Of a stretch of DNA of 64,000 nt, positions 1 through 11,495 are shown in pieces. This stretch comes from Boswellia sacra (lineage: Eukaryota; Streptophyta; Magnoliopsida; Sapindales; Burseraceae), in the NCBI GenBank assembly GCA_013180625.2, contig SNVD02001400.1, positions 1,426,001 to 1,490,000 on the forward strand, written 5' to 3'. How positions within the stretch are numbered: the first letter of the stretch is position 1; the number at the start of each line of letters is the position of its first letter. The notes under the pieces are model-generated. The model ran no database searches and was not told the DNA's origin. It saw nothing but the letters and a program-made list of their open reading frames with translations. Position numbers and translations under genes: made by a program.

Positions 1-255
1 GTCGTCAGTCTCAATACGAATCGGCATTGGAAGAACACCCTTACAAGAAAATTGAACCTCTAAACTCATTCTTTTCTTACGAAGATCCCAACCCATTTTA
101 GTACTAATACAGTCAACCAACTCGTTATAAGTAGCACATCTACGAATTATCAATGGCTTCCCCGTCCCATCGGCATACAAATAACTACCGTTCTCTTGCA
201 CAATCCATGAACCATTATATGCAATGAGTACGCGTAAAGTTTCCATTTCCTGCAT
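1..255 (-). CDS. MuDR-type (Mutator-like) transposase, N-terminal fragment
   Basis: The minus strand is open from an ATG at 253-255 to the window edge (85 codons, no stop). The product begins MQEMETLRVLIAYNGSW, continues with YLYADGTGKPLIIRR, and has a CATYNELVDCI segment. This order (a short beta strand with YNG-W, a glycine-rich turn, then a T-hxELVDxI helix) is the N-terminal domain that precedes the zinc finger and catalytic core in plant MuDR-like transposases, and in host genes derived from them. The catalytic region would lie to the left of the window. I cannot tell whether the gene is whole, a domesticated relative or a relic. No stop or frameshift is visible here, unlike the decayed Gypsy element next to it. 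The family call rests on remembered sequence character. Confidence 0.6.
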   Translation of the reverse strand, partial: MQEMETLRVLIAYNGSWIVQENGSYLYADGTGKPLIIRRCATYNELVDCISTKMGWDLRKKRMSLEVQFSCKGVLPMPIRIETDD

Positions 256-344
256 GATTGAGATATATCATATCATATAAGATCCGTGGACAAAAAATAA
301 TTATGAAATAGCTTGCAAAAGTGGGAAAAAAGAGCGTTCTGCCA

Positions 345-760
345 AAACGCTCGACGAGACTCGACAAAAACACTCGACACTCGACATATGTGACACGACA
401 CTCGAACTCGACTAACTTCGTCGTCCGACACTCGTCAACTTGTACACTCGACTCTCTTACTCGAAAGCTCGACAAAATGGTGTCCACGACTCTCGAAACA
501 CTCGACATGAATGGTTCGAGACATCTACAGGTCGGTTCCACGCGTCCTACACTCGACTCTCGACACGCGACACACGAACTTTTGACAATCCACAAGACCC
601 TCGACGGAACTCGAACACGCAACACTCGAACCTAGAATCGAGGCAATGGCTAGACACTCGAAACCACCATCCGAATTGTCGTGATTCGGTCCCGACAGAA
701 CTTCTTGACAACACTCGACTACACTCGACGACACTCGACGACACTCGAACACAGTCTTCT
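345..760. repeat. ACTCGA-rich degenerate repeat field
   Basis: About 415 bases carry the hexamer ACTCGA roughly 16 times by my count, often as ACACTCGAC, on one strand and at irregular spacing. Many further TCGA, CGACA and TCGAA variants occur, and the clearest short-period run is at 715-750. The open frames here are by-products of the repeat and show no domain. It lies just upstream of the start codon of the MuDR-type transposase, so it may be part of that element's terminal or subterminal region. That link is inference. Confidence 0.7.
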
Positions 761-1265
761 TCTTCGACCTTAGACTGCGAAAACCCATTTTTGCACACCG
801 ACAGCCAATTTCCAGCATTTTTTCACACAGACGGCACTATCTCTACCCTTAGTTCACATACATAAACCATTTTTAAGCTATATAATGCGGTTGTCAGTTA
901 CCAATGCGAGCAATGACGAAAACACTACACATACATTAAATTTTCATGCCATTTACAGAGAGATTAAGGAAAAGTTGCTCTTACGCGTTTTGCTTACTGC
1001 TTCAGATATTGAGGTTGTTTCGGGACAGTGAAGTTAAGTGATTCGAGCTGTTACTGGTTTCCGTTGTTCTGTGTCTTGCTTTACTGTCTTTCTTAAAAAA
1101 ATTTGTCCGAAGGATATGAAATAACAAGGTTTTGGGAATTTATTTTAGGACAGGGGTGTTTTTGTCTTTTAGACACAAAAGTGTCTATGGGATGAAAATA
1201 TTTCAGAACATGTCCATTTTTCAAACCAGCCCCCTAAATTTGTCCATTTTTTCAATTTTCCCGAA
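761..1265. other. Non-coding stretch between the ACTCGA field and the truncated LTR
   Basis: No gene is visible. The 1140-1255 part has short inverted words (GACAGGGGTG, GACACAAAAGTGTC, CCCCCTAAATTTGTCC), which could be the outer terminus of the Mutator-like element. I could not confirm a terminal repeat or a 9-bp target duplication because the other end is outside the window. Confidence 0.4.
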
Positions 1266-1826
1266 GAAATATCACTAATTTTTCATACAAATACAAATCT
1301 AAGTAATAATTTTAAAAATCTAAATTGGGGAAAATTTGGGCAAATAAGTTTATTCTAAATTATACCAACTATATACTAATTCTTCTAATTGAATAAGCAA
1401 GTATCTAATGTCCATCTAATTACAAGAAATTCAAGCCTAAATAAGCTTAGAAATATCCTCTCTCTCTCTCTCTCTCTCTCATTTCTCTTTCTAAAAATTT
1501 TCCAAACATCAATAATTCCTCTCTAGTGCACATCTAAAGGTAGAAATCAAAATATGCAAATCTAATTTAGCTAGAAGTTGGAGGAATTACCTCAAAATGT
1601 CTCCCAAAATCCTAGAAAATAAAAAAAAAAAACCCTTCTCTTGTCTTTCTTTCCCCTTCTCACGTCTCCCATCTCTGCCTTCCCTTTCTCTAATTGTTTC
1701 TAAATTAGCCTAGGATAAATGCAATTAAAATGAAACATGGGCTGGATTAAGAAAAAATATTGGCTAGGTTGCTTAATAAAATGAAATGGGCTTGGTTTTA
1801 TTAAATAAAAATTAATAGGCTTTACA
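1266..1826 (-). repeat. Truncated 3' LTR of element 1
   Basis: About 560 bases match the outer part of the 5' LTR (8243-8793), with shared runs such as TATACCAACTATATACTAAT, a CT microsatellite region and AAATTAGCCT. The remaining 1.6 kb of the LTR, matching 6639-8242, is missing. Similarity stops at about 1266, where unrelated sequence begins, so a deletion or a later insertion removed the outer end. A (CT)n run lies at about 1458-1480. Confidence 0.8.
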
Positions 1827-1832
1827 ACACTA

Positions 1833-1849
1833 CCCCCCTAAAAGAAACT
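1833..1849 (-). other. Polypurine tract of element 1
   Basis: On the minus strand AGTTTCTTTTAGGGGGG is followed after 6 bases by the LTR start TGTAAAGCC. This is the expected site of plus-strand DNA priming and it fixes the inner edge of the 3' LTR at 1826. Confidence 0.7.
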
Positions 1850-4800
1850 TCATCCTCGAAATTACTAACTTGAGAAAAAGAGATGAGGGTACTGAGCTCA
1901 CGTGACGTCTTCTCCCTCCCAAGTAGCTTCCTCCTTTGAGTGACTTCATCACCACACCTTAACCAATGAAATTGTCTTGGCGTGAAGCACTTGTTGTTTC
2001 CATTCTATTATCTTTAACGGTCCTTCTTCATAAGCCAAGTCCTATTTCAACTGAACTGACTGTTGTTGAAGGATATGGCATAGATCATACACGCACTTAC
2101 GGAGCATGGAGACAAGGAACACATTATGTATCTTAGACAACTCTGGAGGTAAAGCTAAACGATAAACAATTGTGCCCACATGCTCTATAATCTTGTAAAG
2201 CCCAATGTGGTGTAGGCTTAGTTTCCTACGTTTGCCAAAACAAAGCACACCCTTGCAAAGAGATATCTTCAAGAATATCTTATCTCCTATGTGAAATTCT
2301 AGATCTCTCATACGCTCATTAGCATATCTCTTTTGCCAATCTTAAGCTGCCTTCATCATGTTTTTAATGATACCTATCGTTTCATTTGTATCCTGCACAA
2401 TAACTCATCCTAACAATCTTCGCTCACCCACTTCATCCCAACATACTGGTGTTCACATTTCCTCCCATATAGAGCCTCATAAGGTGCCATTTTAATACTG
2501 GATTGATAACTGTTATTATAAGCAATCTTCATTAAAGCTAATAAACATCCCAACTGCCGTTAAACTCTAATACACAAGCTATAAGCATGTTTTCAAGAGT
2601 TTGAATGGTACGCTCAGATTGACCATCTGTTTGTGGATGAAAAACTGTGCTGAAATTCAATCTTGTGCCTAAGGGCTTTAACAAGCTAGGCGAAAATCTG
2701 AAAGTGAAACGTGGGTCTTTATCTGATATTATTGAAATAGGTGCACCATGAAGATTTACTATCTCCGCCACATAAATACTAGCTAACTTATTCACTGAAT
2801 AAGCAGCTTTGATGGGTAAAAAGTGTGCAGATTTTGTAAGACGATCTAGCACCACCCAAATACTATCATGACCAATCATAGTAAGTGAAAGTCCTAGCAC
2901 AAAGTCCATAGTAATGTGTTCCTATTTCCACTCCGAAATAGGAAATGGTTGAGAAAGTCCTACAGGTTCCTGGTGCTCAGCTTTAATTTGTTGACAAACT
3001 AAACACCGAGACGCAAATTTTACAATTTTTTGCTTCATATCTTACCACCAGTGATGTTCTCTCAAGATGCGATACATCTTAGTACTTCTTGGATGTATTA
3101 CATAGGCTGAAAAATGAGCTTCCTCTATAATCTATTTCTTTAATTCTTCAATATTTGACATACAAAGTCTATTTCCCATAACTAATGCTCCATCATTTCT
3201 AACCACAAAGTTTGTTTGTAAGCTTTTCTTTACCTCTTTTATTAATTTCATCAATTGAGAATCTTGTGCTTGTACATCTCTAACTTTATCAATTAAAGTA
3301 AGTTTAACATGAAAATTAGCTAGTAGCACATTTGAGTCATTTACTGCTAACTCATTTCCTAAAGACCTCATTTCAGTTAATAAATGTAGATATGTTACCC
3401 TTAAATGGGTTATAGAGCTTAAAGATTTTCGGCTGAGTGCCTATGCTAGCATATTTGCTTTACCTAGATGATAGTCAATTGTGCAGTCATAATCCTTGAT
3501 AAGCTTAATCCATCTCCCCTATTAAAGATTTAATTCTTTTGGGTGAATAAATACTTGAGGCTCTTTTGATCTATGTAAATTTGACATGTCACCCCATAAA
3601 AGTGATGACGCCAAGTTTTGAGTGTAAATACAAGTCATGGGTGGGATAATTTTGTTCATGCTTCTTTAGTTGTCTTGTATCACCTGCCATCTTGCATCAA
3701 AACACAACCTAACCCCTGTCTAGAGGCATCACTATAAACTACAAACCCCTCATTACCTGATGGAAGAATAAGTATGGGTGTAGAAGTTAATTATACTTTG
3801 AGCTCTTAAAAACGCATCTCACAAGCATCAGTCCACTCAAACTTCATCTCCTTATGAGTCAATCGTATTAATAGGGCAATAATTTTGAAAAAACCCTCAA
3901 TGAATCTCCTATAATAATTTGCCAAGCCTAGAAAACTTCTGACTTCTGTTACATTAGTGGGTTGCTTTCATTTAACAATAGCTTCTACCTTTTAAGGATC
4001 TACATACACCCTTCAGCTAATATCACATGGCCCAAAAACACAACTTTGTTTAGCCTAAATTGACACTGACTGAATTTGACATGAAGTTGTTTCTTCCTCA
4101 AGGTTTCTAAAACTATCTTCAAATGTTTTGCATTCTCCTCCTTGTCCCGAGAATACACCAATATATTATTAATAAACATGATAACAAAGCGATCCAAATG
4201 AGGATGAAATACCTGGCTCATGAGGTCCGTAAAGTTGTTGCAGCATTAGTCAGCCCAAATGACATTACAAGAAATTCATAGTTCCTATAACAAGTTCTGA
4301 AAGCAGTCTTAGATACATCGGCTTCTTTAATCTTAAGTTGATGGTAGCTTGAGCATAAATCTATCTTATAGAAAACCTTTGCACCTTGCAACTGGTCAAA
4401 CAAGTCATCAATACGAGGGAGAGGGTATTTGTTACGGATGGTCACCTTGTTCAATTGTCGGTAATCTATGTATAACCATATTGTTCCACCCTTCTTTTTA
4501 ACTAACAAGACTGGAGCTCTCCATGGCAAAACACTAGGTCTGTTAAATCTGTTCTTAACCAACTGTTGCAACTGAACTTTTAACTTCTTTAACTTTGCTG
4601 GAGCCATTCTGTATGGTGCCATGGAAATAGGATGGTGCCTAGAGCTAAGCCTATTATGAATTCAATCTTTCCATATGGTGGTAATCCAAGCAAGCCTTCT
4701 GGAAACACAACAAGGAAATCTTGCACTATAAGAATATCTTCTATCTTTGTTTTATTTGCTGAAGTGTCGATCACATAAGCTAGATAGGTTGAACATCCCT

Positions 4801-5270
4801 TTCAAGTAAACACTTAGCATCAAGGGCAGATATTACACAAGTAGGAAGGATATGTCGATCTCCACAGAAAGTAAATTCAGGTGTTTCAGGTTTTCTAAAC
4901 ACCACCTCCTTCTTGAAGCAATCTATAAATGCATGGTGGGTAGCAAGCTAATCCATTCCTAATATCACATCAAAGTCTTAAATGTCTAAAAGAATTAAGT
5001 TTGCTAACAGATTATGATAACTCACTTTCACAATGCAATCCCTAAGAACATTTCCTACCAAGATTGAATCCCCTATAGGTGTGGCTATTGCTGACCTATA
5101 CTCCAATGGTTTCAAATCTCTATCAGCATGTATAGCAAACGTAAAAGAAACAAAGGAGCGTGAGGATCCAGGATCAATCACAATGTAAGCGTCACGACCA
5201 AAGATAATCAACGCACCAGTAACCACCTCTAGTGTGGCTTGTACCTGCTACTGAGTCATGGCAAAGACTA
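1850..5270 (-). pseudogene. Pol relic of element 1: protease, RT, RNase H, integrase, chromodomain
   Basis: In minus-strand order, the protease segment (about 5226-4978) has IDPGSS where an active aspartic protease has DTGS. Reverse transcriptase (about 4770-4000) has [20 protein letters not shown] and FGLTNA, but the catalytic centre reads FINNILVYS instead of FIDD, so both catalytic aspartates are lost. RNase H and spacer relics follow (about 3990-3130). The integrase (about 3050-2540) keeps HPQTDGQSERTIQTLE. The GPY/F-type C-terminus is at 2311-2042 (FGKRRKLS, RLALPPELSKIHNVF). A chromodomain scrap with EEATWE lies at about 1960-1900. Many stops and frame changes separate these parts. Domain order PR-RT-RH-IN with a terminal chromodomain defines the chromovirus branch. 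Confidence 0.85.
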
Positions 5271-6330
5271 GCGCCTATTGAGTTGGCTGACTACCTTGTT
5301 GAATGTTATTATTTCTTGGGGCATTAGTTTGGTTTCTAGTTGAAGAAGTAGATGTCCCCACTTAAAGCCTCCTAAATCTACCATCTTTTTGAACAAAACT
5401 ACTATCTTGAGTTAAAACAGGACAAAATTTTTTGATATGCCCTTTTTGACCACAATGATAACACCCAAGTTTACCAATTCGGCATTGTCCCTTATGAAGC
5501 TTGCCACAAATCTCACATAATGGATATGGAGTTATTCTGGATTAGTCATCATGTTGTCTGTTCCCTTTTCTACCAAACCACTGATCTCTAGAATTACTTT
5601 CCATAGATTGTTGCATAGATCCCTGATCAAAACTTTGTCAATGCCACCTTGGTGGACCCTATCTCTAAGTACCCTTATAACTATAAGGATAAGTTCAATA
5701 ACTGCCCCCTCTCTTGCTTGGTCCATGGCTACTACTATGTACTGGTCAACTCTGATGATGTTTGTGGCTTGAATCGACTCAGTTAGCATTCCCCAAATTC
5801 CTCTCAACTTTCATAGTAGCTTGAACTAACTTACCAAACCACCATAACTATTAGCAGCAATTATAACTCTGATTTCTTTATGAAATCCTTCTTCAAACTT
5901 TTTGTACCTTTCCTCCTCATAAGCCACAATAGAAGGAGTAAACTTGGAGAGTTCTACAAATTTCTTCTCATACTCATCTACTAATCTGGACCCTTGAACC
6001 AACCTCAAGAGCTCATTATGCTTGATGTCTTTGTGCATCGTAGGAAAGTAATGATCAAAGAACTCATTTTTGAACATAACCCAAGCAATGACTTCATATG
6101 ATGGACGATGGTGCTGAATTGACTCCTACCAGTGATATGCTCCACCCTTAAGCAAAAATGTAGCAAAAAGTGACTTCTGCTTATTAGTAAACCCCATAAT
6201 CCCAAAGATATACTCTAACTTCTTAACCAAGCCTCTGCACCAAGAGGATCAACATTACTATCAAAGCTTTGATCACCCATCATTCTAACTCGTTCAATAG
6301 CGTTCTTTTTTCTAACACGACCTTGATTTT
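5271..6330 (-). pseudogene. Gag relic of element 1 with a CCHC zinc knuckle
   Basis: Capsid-like pieces on the minus strand at about 6205-5826 include FKNEFFDHYFPTMHKDIKHN and KKFVELSKF. A good zinc knuckle, CYHCGQKGHIKKFC (C-x2-C-x4-H-x4-C), lies at 5463-5422. In an intact element this protein would form the cytoplasmic virus-like particle and bind its RNA. Stops and frame changes split the frame. The wording fits the gag of Tekay/Del chromoviruses. Confidence 0.75.
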
Positions 6331-6619
6331 GAGTAACAGTGGCATCAAATTAGGTAAGTCCATCTACTAAATGTATAATGACAAGAGGATCATAGTGGTT
6401 CTTATTCTAATTCCTTCTTGCATTTGACTATTCTTCACGTCCATGATAATGTTCATTTTCCCCCACCTTCAAGTGGTGGTGGAGCATTTGCAATTTGGTT
6501 CATAGTGCAAGGCCTGCTTGTATGTTGGCCCATGATGATGCTTACAAAATATAATGCTTCTTTTATCATTACAAAACCGTGCATATGTAAACAAAAGAGA
6601 GTTAACAGAATCTTAAAAA

Positions 6620-6637
6620 CCTACCTCTAGTACTAAG
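6620..6637 (-). other. Degenerate primer-binding site (initiator tRNA-Met type)
   Basis: Directly inside the 5' LTR the minus strand reads TTAGTACTAGAGGTAGG. Against the usual plant site TTGGTATCAGAGCCAGG I count 12 of 17 matches, four of the five changes being transitions. Its exact position between the LTR end (CGTGTCA) and the gag leader supports the call. Confidence 0.5.
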
Positions 6638-6638
6638 T

Positions 6639-8793
6639 TGACACGACCCACCCCTAGCTAACACGAGCGAAGCGTGCCTAAAACTGTGCTAAGAAAACAA
6701 CTTATTAAAGTATGTCATTTTAAGAAAATTTGGTAGAATCTCCCTTACATTTTGAACTAAGCCCCTTGCCAAGCACACGAAATTCAACACTTCCAAAGCA
6801 TTTACATAACTATTAACTTCCTTTTGGGACCTTTGGCCCTCTAATAAAACATTTGTTTCCCAAAACAGCCAACATAGCAAACCGTGGCCTCTGACCTCAA
6901 TTATAATGCGTTTAAATTTCAAAAATTTATAAGAAGGGTTTTAATGCAACTTTCCCCAAAACTTATGCATGATAAGTAAGCAAAAAGTTTTAAAAGGAAA
7001 CTAAAAGAAAATCCTTGATGTATATATAGTATCAAAAAAAAATTACTTATGTAAAAGATCGTCCAAAATAATGAAACAGCATATCAAAAGGATTGCTATG
7101 AGAGCATCATCAAGTGGCCAACCTTAAGCAGCTAGTGGCGCTCCGACTAAACACTGCAATCTCTTAAGGAGGAAAATGGGTTTAAAAAAAAAAAAGAAAA
7201 GAAAAGGGGGTGAGTATAGCCTCGGTGAGTGAGTTAGGGACATTTAAAATAATCAAAATTTGCATAAAATAAAATAGCACATCATAGCAATTAATAATCA
7301 AAATTTTACTTTACTAACTTTGTTTAAGAAACTATTTAGAAAGCATACAAGGAAGCAAGTCTTTAAATCATCTATATACCTTTCACATAATCTAAATATT
7401 AGTATAAAAATCTTCTAAAACATTCCTGCTTGCATTTAATGTCCAAATATGATAAATGAACAAATATGATAAATGAATTAAGCTTCTAAATCTCATAAAA
7501 ACCGTTTCACATTTTAAATTTCTAAATCATCTTCGTTTCACTAACCAAAGTACCCAAACTAATCTGACTGATCATGACTTGGTGGGGTTAGGATTGCTAA
7601 GGCCAAGCTAATCACTGTACTGGTCGTACGTATGTGCAGAGCTGCCCTTAAAGAGTTAAGTGCCCATATCACACAGCTCAAATCTTCTATATATATCTTA
7701 AGGGGTCCTAAAGACCTCTATCTGTCTACTAGCTAAATAAATTAGATACTAGCTTAGTAATACATAAAATCAATTCTTTACTTTAGAGTCGTACCATTAT
7801 TTTAGAGATAATTTCAGAAACTTGCTTTACTTTTAAATCTCTAAAATATTAAATAATTATTTATAATAAACTAAATAGACAACATTTGGTAAGCTATAAA
7901 ATATGCTTCATAGATAAATAAAAGAAAAATAGCTTTATTAAACACAATAAAGCTTTGCTAACGTGTATAAAAAAATAGAAATTTAAAATTTTAATTTAAA
8001 TCTTTGTAAAAACACATTTTTCCACTTGTGGATCAATTTGTATAGCAACCCCTTCCTCTAATGGTTCGGATTTGGACTTGAAACGGCAGTCTCACCTAAG
8101 GGAAAAGCGAAATAAAACTCTTTAACAGCACCAAATAACATATCCAGATAAAACCTCCAAATTTCCCACTTGTAGGAATCTTGGTAAAATAACACAAAAT
8201 TGAAAATCCATCAAATGATACTTCCAAGAGTTAAAAGTTGCTAGGAATATCACTAATTTTCCAGGCAAATATAAATCAAGGAATAATTGTAAAAATCTAA
8301 ATTAGAAAAAATTTGGGTAAATGGATTTATTTTAAATTATACCAACTATATACTAATTCTTCTAATTGAACAAGCATGTATCTAACTTTCATCTAATTAT
8401 AAGAAATTCAAGCCTAACTAAGCATATAACTCTCCTTTCTCTCTCTAATTTCTCTTTTTAAAAATTTTTCAAATGTCAATAATTCCTCTCTAATGCATAT
8501 CTAAAGATAGAAATCAAAATATGCAAATCTAGTCTAGCTAGGATGTGGAGGAATTATCTCATAATATCTCCAAAAATCCTAGAAAATAAAAAAAAAAACT
8601 TGTCTTGTCCTTCTTCCCTCTTCTCACGTCTCCCCCTCTCTGCCTTTTGTTTCTCTAATTGTTTCTAAATTAGCCTGGGATAAATGCAATTAAAATGAGA
8701 ACATAGGCTGGGTTAAGAAAAAATGTTGGGCTGCGTTGCTTAATAAAATGAAATAGGCTTGGCTTCATTAAATAAAACTTAATGGGCTTTACA
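6639..8793 (-). repeat. 5' LTR of element 1
   Basis: About 2.16 kb, starting TGTAAAGCCCATT and ending CGTGTCA on the minus strand (TG...CA ends). The outer 550 bases are shared with the truncated 3' LTR. The inner boundary is set by the relic PBS. The LTR contains no gene; open frames in it are short and unrelated to known proteins. Confidence 0.7.
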
Positions 8794-10229
8794 CAAACAC
8801 AATGGTATTCTTAGATCAAATCAAATAAGTGATCGATAATGTACTTTCCACGCAAGCAGAAAGGTGTAACAATATACTAATGTTATACGCTGCTGGATAT
8901 TGTTCAAGGTTTCCTTTATTTGCTTATGAGCACTCCTGGCCATCCTGGCTTAGTAATTCCAAGTGAAAATATATTAATAAAATGTCCAAATTTGAATCTT
9001 GTTCTGCACATGACCATTGTGTAGTCATCTCACAGAGTTAGAAATTAAGAACAAGTCTGAAACAAGACATGTAGAAGTACATGCATGTCTCAAATAACAC
9101 ATTCAATTCTGCCCTGATCCCATGCAGCAGCTTCAGCTTGGCAGGCGAATCTTTGCATTACTAGTTGGTGCATGACTGCCCAAGCCCGCAGATGGATTAA
9201 ACAAGGTGAATTGCTGATAGGCTTTCCTTTTCTTAAGCAAAGATACCTCGAAAATATATCTTAACCTTACATATTAGCAACTAGTGGAAAGTTAATCATT
9301 AAACTAATATACTTTAGTTGGGAAAATCTTATCGAGCAATGAGAAAATTTTTGGGACTTTGTAAACATATATAGTTTTGACTAATACTCTCTTTTGCAAA
9401 GAAAGGAGATGATCAGATGGAGCCCCACGCCATGAAGCAAACGCATCTAGCTGCTTGCCACTTTGTGCTCTCTTTTACAATACCAAATTCATTATCATTA
9501 ATAAAAAATAGAAAAAAAAAATTCATCTTTTAACTGCTTTTTCACTTTTAATTTTCTTTTGGTTCTTAAAAGGCATTAAGATGCCAGTAAGCATGTGATT
9601 TGAAGCACTCAGGGGTTCGTTGAATTTCAGTACTTCTAATTATATTATTAAACATGTAAGTTGGGATGAAAATTACGAGGTCACATCTTGTTGGCTACAT
9701 ATCCTAGCAGCTGCAGTAACTTTGGAAGATTTTTAATCCTTCAAATATCATAATTTTATTTCTTTCGAAGGCTAGTTACCAAATAAAGCCTGTAAAGGCG
9801 TTAAGAAACAAGATCTGACATGATTCCGGGACTTGACTCTGCTGATTCTCAGTTTAATTAGTTGTCGGTATGATGTCAAAGCTTCAGTTGTGGCTGACAA
9901 TGACATAGATGATGATTTTGGCTATTCTTGTCTTTCTGATACAAAGTATATGCATATCCGGACAATCCCTGCTTCCTTTTATGTTTAACTTGAAATGCTA
10001 AAATATGAATTATTGGGAATTGTTCAGAACCCGACCTGCATAATTTTTTATTTTAATAAAATGAGTCTTCAAAGTTCACCCAGTCATTGAGATTTACCTC
10101 TCGCTTACTGCAGTTTGACTCTCAAAAGCAGATATTTGATATTTACTCGGCCGAACTACAAAATCTGAGATGATAGGACACAAATAGTGATGGGACTAAT
10201 CATGCTTGATCCAATAAGGGAGAAATAAA
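8794..10229. other. Intergenic, nothing recognised
   Basis: AT-rich single-copy-looking sequence without a frame of convincing length, RNA gene or repeat that I can see. Confidence 0.5.
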
Positions 10230-11495
10230 GACACCCCCAAGGTTTGGGTAAATATCTTATCCCAATAGTTTGAAAGTGACATTTAACCTCCATTTTAACA
10301 CTTCTTATAAAGAACACTTAACAGTTTTAGGGTAATAAAGTCTTTCTACTGTTGAATATTAAATAAGAAAATCATATTACAGTGATCTCGCTCAAACCAT
10401 GATCTCTTGACTAAAACTAACTTGTGAACCATCTTGACAATGTGACACTTAATAATGTTGACTTGCAATAATTTTATTTAACATAACATTAAATATAAAT
10501 AATGAAATTTACAATTAAAAATATAAGAAATATGTCATATAGTTAATTACTTTAAAATTAAGATAAAACAATGTGAATCAAATAGTAGTAAAATTGTTAA
10601 TTTAAAAGTTAAAAATATGTTGATAATGATAAATAAATAATTTATAAGTATAATAAATAGATTTATAATTAAAAATATAAGTTCATGATAATAAATAAAT
10701 ATTAAAAATTGTTAATTTAAAATATGTTGATGATGATAAATAAATAAATTAAAATGATAATAAATAGATTTATAAATTACAACATATTTATCATTTATTA
10801 AAATTTTATCTTTTAAATTAATAATTTTTATAACATTTATTTATCATTATGAACTTTTATTTTTAAATTAATAATTTTTATAATATTTATTTATCATTAT
10901 TAACTTATATTTTTAATTATAAATCTATTTATTATAATTTTAAGTTATTTATTTATCATCGTCAATACATATTTTAAATTTTAAGTTAAAATATGTTAAA
11001 TTAAAATATATTGATGATGATAAATAAATAATTTAAAAATATAATAAATAGATTTATAAATTATAATATATTTATCATTTATTAAAATATTATCTTTTAA
11101 ATTAACAATTTTTATAACATTTATTTATCATCATTAACTTATATTTTTAATTATAAATTTATTTATTATAATTATAAATTATTTGTTTATCATCATCAAT
11201 ATATATTTAATTTCATAATTTATATTCGATGTTATCTTAAATAAAATTATTGCAACATGTTATCGAATGTAATATTACTTGAGTGGTTCACAAATTATTT
11301 TTAGTTTAAAGGTCATGAGTTTAAGAGATAATTGTAATATAATTTGCTTATTTAACATTTAATGACAAAAAGACTTTAGTAACCTTACACCGTTAGTTAA
11401 TTGTTCTTTTAACAGAAATATTAAAGTGGGGACTAAATGTTACTTCTCAAACAACATGGGTGACTTTGTTGCTTAGTCCAAACCTTGGGTGTGTC
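10230..11495. mobile_element. 1.27-kb long-inverted-repeat (foldback-like) non-autonomous transposon
   Basis: The left end GACACCCCCAAGGTTTGG and the reverse complement of the right end GACACACCCAAGGTTTGG match at 16 of 18 positions. The match continues inward for hundreds of bases: CTTGTGAACC near 10421 pairs with GGTTCACAA near 11283, and TTGCAATAATTTTATTTAA near 10464 pairs with the complementary copy near 11245. The centre (about 10500-11215) is almost pure A/T and built of repeated blocks such as GATGATAAATAAATAA in both orientations. No transposase is encoded. I found no convincing target duplication, so the superfamily (Mutator-like foldback or other) is open. Confidence 0.75.

Larger units (their letters stand above)
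1266..8793 (-). mobile_element. Decayed Ty3/Gypsy chromovirus, Tekay/Del type (element 1)
   Basis: A minus-strand LTR retrotransposon, read from high to low coordinates: 5' LTR (8793-6639), relic PBS, gag, protease, reverse transcriptase, RNase H, integrase, chromodomain remnant, polypurine tract and a truncated 3' LTR (1826-1266). Both LTRs start TGTAAAGCC on the minus strand and share a long similar segment (about 1266-1826 against 8243-8793). Pol is broken into many frames, so the element is old and cannot move by itself. The long LTR and the wording of the RT and integrase C-terminus resemble Tekay/Del chromoviruses. No target duplication can be tested because the 3' LTR has lost its outer end. 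Confidence 0.85.

Noticed and set aside
440..865. Overlapping frames of 97-141 codons on both strands
   Set aside because: They are produced by the ACTCGA-type repeats, which avoid stops in several frames. The products are repetitive and differ in every frame.
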